Shown: in pieces, positions 9,104 to 17,026 of the stretch
Numbering within the stretch: the first letter of the stretch is position 1
Layout of the letters: each line of letters starts with the position of its first letter
NCBI RefSeq assembly: GCF_000382425.1
Contig: NZ_KB908297.1
Coordinates: forward strand, 62,001 to 126,000
DNA length: 64,000 nt
Source of the DNA: Empedobacter brevis NBRC 14943 = ATCC 43319
GTDB taxonomy: Bacteria; Bacteroidota; Bacteroidia; Flavobacteriales; Weeksellaceae
Reading direction: 5' to 3'
The notes under the pieces: model-generated
What the model was told of the DNA's origin: nothing
The model's input: the letters and a program-made list of their open reading frames with translations, nothing else
The model's database searches: none
Made by a program: the position numbers and the translations under genes

Positions 9104-9559
9104 GTGGACACGTTAAGTTACAAAACTTCATCAGCCAACAAAGAAACTGCTCAGAAAGAATGGGTAGTTGTGGACGCTACTGACTTATCATTAGGTCGTT
9201 TAGCGTCAGGTGTTGCGAAGCTTATCAGAGGTAAGCACAAAACAAACTTCACTCCTCATGCAGATTGTGGAGATTATGTAATTGTTTTAAACGCTGACAA
9301 AATTCAATTAACAGGTAACAAATGGGATGACAAATTATACATTCGTCACACAGGTTACCCAGGTGGACAAAGATCATTAACTGCAAAAGAAGTTTTTGCA
9401 AAAGATCCTGTACGCTTAATCGAAAAGTCAGTAAAAGGAATGTTACCTAAAAACAAATTAGGTAGTAAATTATTGACTAATTTACATGTATTTGTTGGTA
9501 CTGAGCACAATCACGAAGCTCAACAACCAAAACAAATCGATATTAACGAATATTTATAA
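9104..9559 (+). CDS. rplM: 50S ribosomal protein L13 (uL13)
   Basis: Large-subunit assembly protein, 151 residues. Typical features: EWVVVDATDLSLGRLAS, ADCGDYVIVLNADKI, RHTGYPGGQ and GMLPKNKLG. I place the start at the GTG at 9104 (reading MDTLSYKT), as in Flavobacteriia. The frame continues upstream to 9044, but those codons lie in the -7 element and the predicted transcription start. First gene of rplM-rpsI, probably continuing to rpsB and tsf. Confidence 0.96.
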   Translation: MDTLSYKTSSANKETAQKEWVVVDATDLSLGRLASGVAKLIRGKHKTNFTPHADCGDYVIVLNADKIQLTGNKWDDKLYIRHTGYPGGQRSLTAKEVFAKDPVRLIEKSVKGMLPKNKLGSKLLTNLHVFVGTEHNHEAQQPKQIDINEYL

Positions 9560-9568
9560 TCTAATTCC

Positions 9569-9955
9569 ATGGCAATAGTTCATAAAATCGGACGTAGAAA
9601 AACATCTGTTGCTCGTGTATATTTACAAGAAGGTAATGGAGAAATCTTCATTAACGGACGCGAGTTGGCAAACTACTTCCCTACAGCAGTATTACAATAC
9701 AAAGTAGAACAACCATTTTTAATCACTGAGACAAAAGATAAATACAATGTAGATATCAAAGTATTTGGTGGTGGAATCACTGGTCAAGCTGAATCAATTC
9801 GTTTAGCAATTTCTAGAGCTTTATGTGAAGTTGACGCAGATTTTCGTTTACAATTAAAACCTGAAGGATTATTAACTCGTGATCCACGTATGGTTGAACG
9901 TAAAAAATTCGGTCAAAAGAAAGCGCGTAAGAAATTCCAATTCTCTAAACGTTAA
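9569..9955 (+). CDS. rpsI: 30S ribosomal protein S9 (uS9)
   Basis: 128 residues. N-terminal IGRRKTSVARVYL, central KVFGGGITGQAESIRLAISRAL, and the basic C-terminal tail KKARKKFQFSKR, which reaches toward the P-site tRNA. It follows rplM by 9 bp, the universal rplM-rpsI pair. Confidence 0.98.
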   Translation: MAIVHKIGRRKTSVARVYLQEGNGEIFINGRELANYFPTAVLQYKVEQPFLITETKDKYNVDIKVFGGGITGQAESIRLAISRALCEVDADFRLQLKPEGLLTRDPRMVERKKFGQKKARKKFQFSKR

Positions 9956-9982
9956 TTTATTCAAATTATTAAAAAATCCATT

Positions 9983-10059
9983 TTCCGTTGGTTTAGCATC
10001 TAAACAAATAAGGCTAGAAAATTTCGACCGCTTATTTGTTGCTTGTTGAGAAAACGGAA
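9983..10059 (+). ncRNA. Structured leader upstream of rpsB (nested hairpin)
   Basis: Two nested perfect helices: outer 7 bp TTCCGTT (9983-9989) with AACGGAA (10053-10059), inner 10 bp AACAAATAAG (10003-10012) with CTTATTTGTT (10031-10040). The 18-base apical loop is 10013-10030, and the two helices are separated by internal-loop arms of 13 and 12 bases. There is no T-run after it, so it is not a terminator. Position and shape suggest an autoregulatory ribosomal-protein leader, possibly bound by S2. I could not assign it to a named RNA family. Confidence 0.55.
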
Positions 10060-10079
10060 CGTAAACTAAAAAAAAGAAA

Positions 10080-10826
10080 ATGGCAAAAGTAAATGTAAAA
10101 GACTTATTAGGTGCTGGTGTGCACTTCGGTCATTTAACAAGAAAATGGAATCCGGCTATGGCTCCTTATATTTTTATGGAGAAAAACGGAATCCACATCA
10201 TCGACCTTCACAAAACTGCAGTGAAATTAGATGAAGCATCTGAAGCTTTAGGAAAAATTGCTGCATCTGGACGTAAAGTCTTATTCGTAGCAACTAAGAA
10301 ACAAGCAAAAGATGTTGTAGCTAAGCATGCTGAAGAAATCAACATGCCTTATATTACAGAACGTTGGCCTGGTGGGATGTTAACTAACTTTGTTACTATC
10401 CGTAAAGCAGTTAAAAAAATGAATTCAATCGACCGTATGAAAAAAGACGGAACGTTTGAAACACTATCTAAAAAAGAAAGATTACAAGTTGATCGTCAAA
10501 GAGCATCTTTAGAGAAAAACTTAGGTTCTATCGCTGATATGACACGTTTACCTTCTGCAGTATTTATTGTAGATATTGTACGTGAGCATATCGCTGTAGC
10601 TGAAGCTCAAAAATTGGGTATTCCAATCTTTGCAATGGTTGATACAAATACTGACCCACGTCAAGTAGATTTCCCAATCCCTGCAAATGATGATGCTTCT
10701 AAATCTATCGATATCATCTTATCTACAGTGGCTGATTCTATCAAAACTGGTTTATCTACACGTAAAGCAGAAAAAGAAAAAGCAAAAGAAGGTAAAGAAG
10801 AAGGAGCTGAAACGAAAGAAGCTTAA
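10080..10826 (+). CDS. rpsB: 30S ribosomal protein S2 (uS2)
   Basis: 248 residues. Signatures: LLGAGVHFGHLTRKWNPAMA at the N-terminus, WPGGMLTNFVTIRK, and GIPIFAMVDTNTDPRQVDFP. The C-terminal tail is Lys/Glu-rich and low complexity (KEKAKEGKEEGAETKEA). It is separated from rpsI by a structured leader and followed by tsf, the widespread rpsB-tsf order. Confidence 0.98.
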   Translation: MAKVNVKDLLGAGVHFGHLTRKWNPAMAPYIFMEKNGIHIIDLHKTAVKLDEASEALGKIAASGRKVLFVATKKQAKDVVAKHAEEINMPYITERWPGGMLTNFVTIRKAVKKMNSIDRMKKDGTFETLSKKERLQVDRQRASLEKNLGSIADMTRLPSAVFIVDIVREHIAVAEAQKLGIPIFAMVDTNTDPRQVDFPIPANDDASKSIDIILSTVADSIKTGLSTRKAEKEKAKEGKEEGAETKEA

Positions 10827-10865
10827 CATTAACTTGATGATCTATTCATCGATATAATATACCTT

Positions 10866-10908
10866 GTAGCTCCTATACCATTTTATGGTGTATGAGCTAC
10901 TTTTATTT
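10866..10908 (+). terminator. Hairpin plus T-run between rpsB and tsf (terminator or attenuator)
   Basis: Stem GTAGCTC/GAGCTAC (10866-10872 with 10894-10900) continues, past a single opposed base on each side, into TATACCA/TGGTGTA, with apical loop TTTTA. It is followed by TTTTATTT. Because tsf follows with no promoter I can recognise, it is more likely a partial terminator that lowers tsf transcription, or a transcript-processing site, than a full stop. Confidence 0.6.
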
Positions 10909-10939
10909 AAAATATTAAGAAACAAAATAAAATATTACT

Positions 10940-11764
10940 ATGAGCTATAAAGCAACAGCCGCTGAGGTAAGTAAATTAAGAAACGCAACTGGTGCGGGAA
11001 TGATGGACTCTAAAAAAGCTTTAGAAGAAGCTGGTGGAGATTTCGATAAAGCAGTAGAAGTTTTACGTAAACAAGGACAAAAAGTAGCTGCAAAAAGAGC
11101 TGACCGTGAGTCTACTGAAGGTGCAGTTATTGCTAAAGTAAATGCTGACCAAACAAAAGGTATTGTAATTGCGTTGAACTGTGAAACTGATTTCGTTGCT
11201 AAAAACGAAGCTTTCGTTGCTATGGCAAACGAAATTGCTGACTTAGCTTTAACAGTGAACTCTAAAGACGAATTATTAGCTTTACCATATGCTGGTATCA
11301 CTGTTGGTGAAAAATTAACAGAGCAAACAGGTGTTATCGGTGAGAAAATTGAAATCGGTACATTCCAAGCAATTGAAGGTGCTATCGTAAATTCTTACAT
11401 CCACGCTGGTAACAAAATTGGTGCTGTAGTTTCTTTATCTGCTAATGTAGAAGGGGCTTCTGAAGTTGCTCGTGATGTTGCTATGCAAGTTGCTGCGATG
11501 AACCCGGTTGCTTTAGATGAAACACAAGTTGCTCAATCTGTAATTGATTCTGAATTAGCTATCGCGAAAGAGCAATTAGCTGCTGAAGGAAAACCAGAAA
11601 ACATGATTGAAAATATCGCTCAAGGTAAATTACAAAAATTCTTTAAAGAGAATACATTGGTTCACCAAGCTTCAATCAAAGATGGAAAAACTTCTGTTCA
11701 AGACATCGTTAAAGCTGTTAGCGCTGATTTGAAAGTAACAGGATTTATCCGTTACAGCTTATAA
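10940..11764 (+). CDS. tsf: Elongation factor Ts
   Basis: Nucleotide exchange factor for EF-Tu, 274 residues. N-terminal UBA-like domain with KLRNATGAGMMDSKKALEEA, then VEVLRKQGQKVAAKRADRES. The core contains NCETDFVAKNEAFV, the segment that contacts EF-Tu, followed by the dimerisation-type domain. Ends at a strong terminator. Confidence 0.98.
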   Translation: MSYKATAAEVSKLRNATGAGMMDSKKALEEAGGDFDKAVEVLRKQGQKVAAKRADRESTEGAVIAKVNADQTKGIVIALNCETDFVAKNEAFVAMANEIADLALTVNSKDELLALPYAGITVGEKLTEQTGVIGEKIEIGTFQAIEGAIVNSYIHAGNKIGAVVSLSANVEGASEVARDVAMQVAAMNPVALDETQVAQSVIDSELAIAKEQLAAEGKPENMIENIAQGKLQKFFKENTLVHQASIKDGKTSVQDIVKAVSADLKVTGFIRYSL

Positions 11765-11791
11765 TAAGTTTATAATTTAATTATATATCTT

Positions 11792-11822
11792 AAAGTGATG
11801 CTAAAATAGCATCACTTTTTTT
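11792..11822 (+). terminator. Rho-independent terminator of tsf
   Basis: 11-bp stem AAAGTGATGCT/AGCATCACTTT with loop AAAAT, followed by seven T. Confidence 0.92.
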
Positions 11823-11844
11823 GTTTGGTATAAGTTTTGAATTA

Positions 11845-11875
11845 TTTGTTTTATCATTATTTATTTTTATATTTG
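11845..11875 (+). promoter_or_regulatory. Promoter of the mini T9SS-domain gene
   Basis: TTTG at 11845-11848, 19-base spacer, TATATTTG at 11868-11875: full match to the Bacteroidota consensus. Predicted start near 11882, about 10 bases before the ATG. Confidence 0.8.
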
Positions 11876-11891
11876 TTAGGATTACAAGCAT

Positions 11892-12215
11892 ATGAAACAC
11901 TTTATACTATTTATATCATTTTTAATATTCACTCTAGGAACTGCATCAGCCCAGTCAAGATTTGATCAGGACAAAGGCTCTATTAGTATTTATCCAAATC
12001 CTACTAGCGCTACGTTTACAATTAAATTTGACAATCCGTCGAAGGCAAGTTCTGTTTCTATTTATTCAATTATAGGAAATGAAGTGATGAGTAAAAAACT
12101 TGATGGAAGTTCGAAAATGAATTTTAATGTTCAAGGCTTGAAAAAAGGAAAATATATAGTTCGTGTATTTAATGAAGATGGAACAACAGAAACACAATCA
12201 TTAATCAAGAATTAA
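11892..12215 (+). CDS. Small secreted protein consisting of a T9SS type A sorting domain
   Basis: 107 residues. Signal peptide of about 20 residues ending TASAQ, a linker of roughly ten residues, then a complete T9SS C-terminal sorting domain: ISIYPNPTSATFTIKF, VSIYSIIGNEV, KGKYIVRVFNEDGT, terminal SLIKN. No cargo domain is present. Strong promoter and terminator frame it, so it looks like a working gene and not a broken tail of a larger one. It may be a surface-attached mini-protein, a decoy or modulator of the T9SS, or an outer-membrane-associated structural peptide; its function is unknown. Confidence 0.85.
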   Translation: MKHFILFISFLIFTLGTASAQSRFDQDKGSISIYPNPTSATFTIKFDNPSKASSVSIYSIIGNEVMSKKLDGSSKMNFNVQGLKKGKYIVRVFNEDGTTETQSLIKN

Positions 12216-12233
12216 TTAAAAAAATAAACAAAT

Positions 12234-12267
12234 AAAAAAAGCTTCTCAAATTTGAGAAGCTTTTTTA
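12234..12267. terminator. Bidirectional terminator
   Basis: Perfect palindrome AAGCTTCTCAAA/TTTGAGAAGCTT (12239-12262), preceded by A-run and followed by T-run. Shared by the mini T9SS gene and the convergent superoxide dismutase gene. Confidence 0.92.
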
Positions 12268-12287
12268 TTTGTTTATTGTGTGAAAGA

Positions 12288-13064
12288 TTATTTCGCTTTC
12301 TTATAATTTTCTTCAACTTGTTTCCAATCCAAAACATTGTTAAACGCTTTCAAATAATCATCACGTTTGTTTTGGTATTTTAAGTAGTAAGCATGTTCCC
12401 ATACATCAATTCCTAAAATCGGCATTCCTGCAACTTCTGCTCCGGGCATCAATGGATTATCTTGATTTGCTGTACTTGTCACAGCCAAAGAACCATCTTC
12501 CTTAACGACTAACCAAGCCCATCCAGAACCAAAACGTTTAGCTCCGGCTTCATCCAATTGTTTCAATAATTCTTCAGTAGAACCAAATGTTGCGTCAATT
12601 TTTGTTTTAAGTTCTCCTGTAGGTGCTTTTTGAGGCGTAGGAGACATAATATCGAAATAAAGCATATGGTTGTAATATCCTCCTGCATTGTTACGCAAAG
12701 CCGCATTATTCATATCCATTTTTTTCAAAATGTCTACAATATCATTTGATTTGATATTTGCTTCCTTTAAAGCTGTATTCATTTTGTTGATGTAACCTAA
12801 ATAATGTTTAGAGAAATGAACTTCCATTGTTTTTGCATCAATGTATTCTTTCAATTCATCGTAACCATATTTCAAAGGTTTAATTTGAAATGTTCCCGGA
12901 TCAGCTTTAACATCTGTCGGGTTTCCGACAGATTCAGTTGACTGAACTGTATCTTTCTGTACCACTTCTTCTTTTGTTGAGTCAGTATTTTCTTTCTTCG
13001 TTTCACATGACTGAACAAAGAAAAGAACACCTAAAACCGACATCAAAAATATACCCTTTTTCAT
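12288..13064 (-). CDS. Superoxide dismutase, Mn-type, exported lipoprotein
   Basis: Dismutates superoxide to peroxide and oxygen. 258 residues, longer than cytoplasmic Mn/Fe-SOD because of an N-terminal lipoprotein signal with lipobox FVQSC (Cys20) and a Thr/Glu/Lys-rich linker to about residue 60. Metal ligands are visible: His in MEVHFSKHY, His in GGYYNHMLYF, Asp and His in DVWEHAYY. The NNAGGYYNH and TANQDNPLM stretches are those of manganese enzymes; cambialistic use cannot be excluded. It should be membrane-anchored, in the periplasm or at the surface, protecting against extracellular superoxide. Not in an obvious operon. Confidence 0.93.
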   Translation of the reverse strand: MKKGIFLMSVLGVLFFVQSCETKKENTDSTKEEVVQKDTVQSTESVGNPTDVKADPGTFQIKPLKYGYDELKEYIDAKTMEVHFSKHYLGYINKMNTALKEANIKSNDIVDILKKMDMNNAALRNNAGGYYNHMLYFDIMSPTPQKAPTGELKTKIDATFGSTEELLKQLDEAGAKRFGSGWAWLVVKEDGSLAVTSTANQDNPLMPGAEVAGMPILGIDVWEHAYYLKYQNKRDDYLKAFNNVLDWKQVEENYKKAK

Positions 13065-13482
13065 CTTATTCTTTTATGTAGTTTACTTATATTATGAATA
13101 TTTCTACTAAAATAATAGATTTTGATTGAATATAAAATTCTTAACTTTTAATTTTCTGTTAAAGTCTTTTAAAAAATTAAGGTGTCAGCTGTAAAATATG
13201 TGAGAGCTTCACAAACACTTTCCAAAATAAAGCCATTAATAAACGTTGGATATTTAGAAATTAGAAGAATTTCAATTAATCTATGACATCGCGTCACACA
13301 CTCATCAATTAGAAAGTCGACACACGAAAAGTAATCACCTCTATTTTGACATAAACAAAAACATCCTTAACCAAAAAATTACTATCCAACCATATTAACA
13401 GACTAATAATTAATTAAAAAAGTATTTCAAAAACTCTCTAAATATTCATTCAATAGGTATATTTGCAATCCTAAAATTTTAT
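13065..13482. other. Intergenic region between sod and a divergent gene
   Basis: 418 AT-rich bases without a gene I can support. A short dyad TGAC-ATCGC-GTCA lies at 13284-13296. A -7 element for the right-hand gene is at 13458-13465. I found no consensus promoter for sod on the minus strand. Confidence 0.5.
13458..13465 (+). promoter_or_regulatory. -7 element for the coiled-coil membrane protein gene
   Basis: TATATTTG followed by C matches TAnnTTTG; 17 bases separate it from the ATG at 13483. No convincing -33. Confidence 0.55.
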
Positions 13483-14283
13483 ATGAGAACAAAACTTTTA
13501 CTAATAGTATTCATTATTTCGACATTTGCTTTTTCTGCAAATTCTAATGATAGTATAACACAAAATAAAATAGAAGATCTCCAAAAAGAAAACGAAAGTT
13601 TAAAAAAGGAAATTGAAATTATAAAAGCAAAGTCAGAATCAACTTCAATAATGATTGATAATGTAGATTCTATGTATCAAAATAACTTTGATCGTTTAGC
13701 TGTTTTATTTACAATTATTGGAGCTATAGTGACTTTTGTATTACCCCATTATTTAAAAAAAGAGCAACAAAAAATTATAGAACTCAAAGAAAAAGAATTA
13801 AACGCTTCAAATACTAAAATGATTAATGAAGTATTAAAAGATTTTAATGAAAAACTTTCTGAGTCAGAAAAAAAATATAAAGACGAATTAAAGAAAGAAA
13901 CAGAAAACCTACATAATACAATTCTTGAGAAAACAGAAGAGTTAGAACAAAATTTATCTAACACAAATCACTCTTTATTAGCCAAAACAAATCTTTTTAC
14001 TTCTTTCTATTTTAGAGAAAAAGACAATTATGATCATTATATAAGTTTTAAAATAAGTTATTTATATCATAATTACAAAGCAGATAATTGTGATTTGATT
14101 CAATTATTTAAAGAATTTGATTCGTTAATAAAAGAAATTAAAAATAAAAATATTACAATTTTTAAAAAAGCTTATGAAATGTTTGAGTTTTTTGAAGAAG
14201 AATTAACAACTACTCATTTAGAAATTAGTGAAAATGACAAAAAGCTATTTGAAACATTTAAGAACATTGTAAAAGTAAATTAA
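13483..14283 (+). CDS. Unrecognised coiled-coil membrane protein
   Basis: I do not recognise this 266-residue protein. It has an N-terminal signal-like segment (residues 1-19, ending FAFSA), a short heptad-rich region (KIEDLQKENESLKKEIEII), a transmembrane segment at about residues 71-88 (AVLFTIIGAIVTFVLP), then a long Lys/Glu coiled coil to about residue 160, and a C-terminal helical domain rich in Tyr, Phe and Asn. Base composition is even more AT-rich than its neighbours, which could mean recent acquisition. Own promoter and shared terminator, so monocistronic. Confidence 0.75.
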   Translation: MRTKLLLIVFIISTFAFSANSNDSITQNKIEDLQKENESLKKEIEIIKAKSESTSIMIDNVDSMYQNNFDRLAVLFTIIGAIVTFVLPHYLKKEQQKIIELKEKELNASNTKMINEVLKDFNEKLSESEKKYKDELKKETENLHNTILEKTEELEQNLSNTNHSLLAKTNLFTSFYFREKDNYDHYISFKISYLYHNYKADNCDLIQLFKEFDSLIKEIKNKNITIFKKAYEMFEFFEEELTTTHLEISENDKKLFETFKNIVKVN

Positions 14284-14344
14284 TAAGCTAATCTACTAGT
14301 CAATCCTTTTTATAGCACACTGTCCATAAATGAAATTAAATAAT

Positions 14345-14378
14345 AAAAAAATCCGAAGGTTATTCTTCGGATTTTTTT
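14345..14378. terminator. Bidirectional terminator before hemE
   Basis: Stem AAATCCGAAG/CTTCGGATTT (14349-14358 with 14365-14374), loop GTTATT, A-run before and T-run after. Serves the coiled-coil gene and the convergent hem operon. Confidence 0.9.
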
Positions 14379-14400
14379 ATTTATTAGATAAAGAACGATT

Positions 14401-15429
14401 TTAAGCTCTTTTATAATTTACTACAGCTTCTATAAAAGCTTGTGCATTTTCGACCGGAATATTTGGTAAAATTCCATGACCTAAATTGGCAATGTATTTA
14501 TAAGGACCAAAATCGTCAATCATTTCTTTTACCATTTGCTGAATAGTTTCTGGTGGTGATAATAACCTCGATGGGTCAAAGTTACCTTGTAATGTTTTTT
14601 TGAAACCTGTAAACTCACGTGCCAATTGTGGCGTAATGGTCCAATCAACACCCAAAGCAGAAGCTTTAGAATCGGCCATTTTTTCCAAAGCAAACCAACA
14701 ACCTTTTGCAAAAACGGTTACAGGAACTACTTTAGAAACTTCGTTTACAATCTGCTCGATGTATTTCCAAGAAAATTCGTCATAATCTTTTGGCGATAGC
14801 ATTCCACCCCATGAATCGAAAATCTGAATGACATTCGCTCCATGTTCCACTTTTTTCAACAAATATTGAATTGTTGTCTGTGTAATTTTTTCTAACAATT
14901 GATGTGCTGCAACCGGATTTTGGAAACAGAAACCTTTTGCTTGATCAAAAGATTTAGAACCACGACCTTCTACTGCATAACACAATAATGTCCAAGGTGA
15001 ACCTGCAAAACCGATCAACGGAATTTTATTATCCAATTCTTTTTTTGTCAAATCCATTGCTTGGTACACATACCCCAATTCTTCTTCAACATCGGGAACA
15101 TATACTTTTTCTACATCTTGAGCTGTACGAATAGGATTCTCTAACCAAGGACCAACACCAGGTTTCATTTCAAAATTCATTCCCATTGCCTGTGGTACAA
15201 CCAAAATATCTGAAAAGATAATTGCAGCATCCAACGGAAAACGACGAATTGGCTGCACTGTAATTTCAGCTGCTAATTCAGGCGTTTGACAACGTGTAAA
15301 AAAATCGTATTTATCTCTCAATTCGATAAATTCTGGTAAATAACGTCCCGCTTGACGCATCATCCACACTGGCGGACGCTCTACCTCCTCTCCTCTCAAT
15401 GCTTTTAAAAGCAAATCATTTTTTATCAT
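14401..15429 (-). CDS. hemE: Uroporphyrinogen decarboxylase
   Basis: Removes four carboxyl groups from uroporphyrinogen III to give coproporphyrinogen III. 342 residues. Signatures [16 protein letters not shown] at the N-terminus and [16 protein letters not shown] near residue 140 are intact. Last gene of the hemA-hemC-hemD-hemE run; its start overlaps the end of hemD by 14 bp, which suggests translational coupling. Confidence 0.97.
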   Translation of the reverse strand: MIKNDLLLKALRGEEVERPPVWMMRQAGRYLPEFIELRDKYDFFTRCQTPELAAEITVQPIRRFPLDAAIIFSDILVVPQAMGMNFEMKPGVGPWLENPIRTAQDVEKVYVPDVEEELGYVYQAMDLTKKELDNKIPLIGFAGSPWTLLCYAVEGRGSKSFDQAKGFCFQNPVAAHQLLEKITQTTIQYLLKKVEHGANVIQIFDSWGGMLSPKDYDEFSWKYIEQIVNEVSKVVPVTVFAKGCWFALEKMADSKASALGVDWTITPQLAREFTGFKKTLQGNFDPSRLLSPPETIQQMVKEMIDDFGPYKYIANLGHGILPNIPVENAQAFIEAVVNYKRA

Positions 15430-16093
15430 TGATGTATTTTTTTATATTTTCTATCACTACTTCCACCAAAGGCGTTTGCGCAGTTATAATTTCATGATTT
15501 GGATAAACTTCTTGTATCGCAGAAGTTGTTGTATTTCCGATTGTAAAAATACGTGAACTTTCCGGAATTTTATTTTGTTGATGAAATGCATTGAACGATA
15601 ATGGGCTAAAAAAAGCATAAATGTCAAATTTTTCATTTAATGGATCAACAATTTGTTTTGATTGATACGTGATAATTTGATTGATTCCATGATTTGCTTT
15701 CGACAATTCATTTACTAATAAATCACGACGAGAAGAACCGCACAAGAAATTCCATTTCGGAACATAATTTCCAGCAATTAATTTGGGAGCTAAATCTTCT
15801 GCATAATCTTCAACCAACACAACTTCTCTGTTTTGCGCTTTTAACTTTTCTGCTGTTTTTTTTCCAACAACAAAAAAATGGCCATTCAACTCCAATCCTT
15901 GAATGGCATTTACAGTATTTTGACTCGTTACGATAAATTGATGAATTGAATAATCAATCTGCTTCAAAATTTCACCTGCCGAAGTCAATTCAATTTGCAA
16001 AGTTGGCTTGCATACCACCTCAACATCAGCTCCAAATTCTTTTTCAAGAACAGAAGACGGAATCAACTTGGTAAATAAAATTTTCGTTTGCAC
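15416..16093 (-). CDS. hemD: Uroporphyrinogen-III synthase
   Basis: Cyclises hydroxymethylbilane with inversion of ring D. 225 residues; the family is poorly conserved, so the call rests partly on position between hemC and hemE. Recognisable parts are [35 protein letters not shown] and [13 protein letters not shown]. It starts with GTG at 16093, and that first G is the last base of the hemC TAG stop. Confidence 0.9.
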   Translation of the reverse strand: MQTKILFTKLIPSSVLEKEFGADVEVVCKPTLQIELTSAGEILKQIDYSIHQFIVTSQNTVNAIQGLELNGHFFVVGKKTAEKLKAQNREVVLVEDYAEDLAPKLIAGNYVPKWNFLCGSSRRDLLVNELSKANHGINQIITYQSKQIVDPLNEKFDIYAFFSPLSFNAFHQQNKIPESSRIFTIGNTTTSAIQEVYPNHEIITAQTPLVEVVIENIKKYINDKK

Positions 16094-17019
16094 TATTTCG
16101 ATCCGATTTCTTTTTTAATTTGTTCAATCATTTTTGCAGCACCTTGTGCAATGCATTCTTCTGCAAATTCTCTCCCTTTTGTTCGGTATTCATTTGCTTT
16201 GAATTGTCTTTCGATTGAAATCATTTCTTGTCCATCGATTGATAAAATTGCTCCTTTAAACAAATAATTTTCATCGTCAATTTTTTCAACTAATGCGCCG
16301 ATTGGTGCAGTACAACCTCCTTCTAAAACATTCAGAAACTGACGTTCTACCGTTGCAAAAAGTTCGCATTGAGGATTGTTAATATCACTCAAATCCAATC
16401 CTTCTTTGGCCACAATCCCTAAAATTCCTTGCGAAGGGGCAGCTATCATCCAGTCAATTACTTTATAATGCAATCCTTTTGCAGCCAGCTCTTCTAAAAT
16501 TTCTGAACGGTCTAATCCTGCAAGCGCAAAAATAGCTCCATCCCAATCTGTATTATCTTGCAATTTTTTTAGACGTAATTGCACATTTCCACGTAAATCT
16601 ACAATGATATCGTTTGGATATTTATGGTGCCAGAATGCTTTACGGCGTAAAGATCCTGTTGCTATAATACGATGTTCTTTCTCGAAAATATCTTCCGATT
16701 TATACACTAAAATATCAGCAGAACTTGCACGTTCCGGGTATGCGATCAATTCTAATGTTTCCGGTAAAAGTGTTGGCACATCTTTTAATGAATGTACCGC
16801 AATATCCACTTGATCATTTAATAACGCAATGTCCAATGAACGCGTAAAAACACCTGTTAAACCTAAAGAATAAATGGGTTGTTTTAGATTTGCATCACCT
16901 TCAGAAGTAATCGGAACAATTTCTGTCGAATGTCCCTTTGCTTCTAAAATAGAAGCAACTTTATTGGCTTGCCAAAGCGCTAAAGGACTTTGACGTGTAC
17001 CAATCTTTATTTTTTTCAT
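16093..17019 (-). CDS. hemC: Hydroxymethylbilane synthase (porphobilinogen deaminase)
   Basis: Polymerises four porphobilinogens to hydroxymethylbilane. 308 residues. N-terminal IGTRQSPLALWQA, the substrate-binding HSLKDVPT, and the dipyrromethane-cofactor Cys in LEGGCTAPIGA are all present. It follows hemA by 7 bp and overlaps hemD by one base. Confidence 0.97.
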   Translation of the reverse strand: MKKIKIGTRQSPLALWQANKVASILEAKGHSTEIVPITSEGDANLKQPIYSLGLTGVFTRSLDIALLNDQVDIAVHSLKDVPTLLPETLELIAYPERASSADILVYKSEDIFEKEHRIIATGSLRRKAFWHHKYPNDIIVDLRGNVQLRLKKLQDNTDWDGAIFALAGLDRSEILEELAAKGLHYKVIDWMIAAPSQGILGIVAKEGLDLSDINNPQCELFATVERQFLNVLEGGCTAPIGALVEKIDDENYLFKGAILSIDGQEMISIERQFKANEYRTKGREFAEECIAQGAAKMIEQIKKEIGSK

Positions 17020-17026
17020 GATTGTA

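Noticed and set aside
10945-11301. Long open frame antisense to tsf
   Set aside because: Shadow of the tsf codon pattern; composition is Ala/Ser-rich in the way antisense of Ala/Lys-rich genes is.
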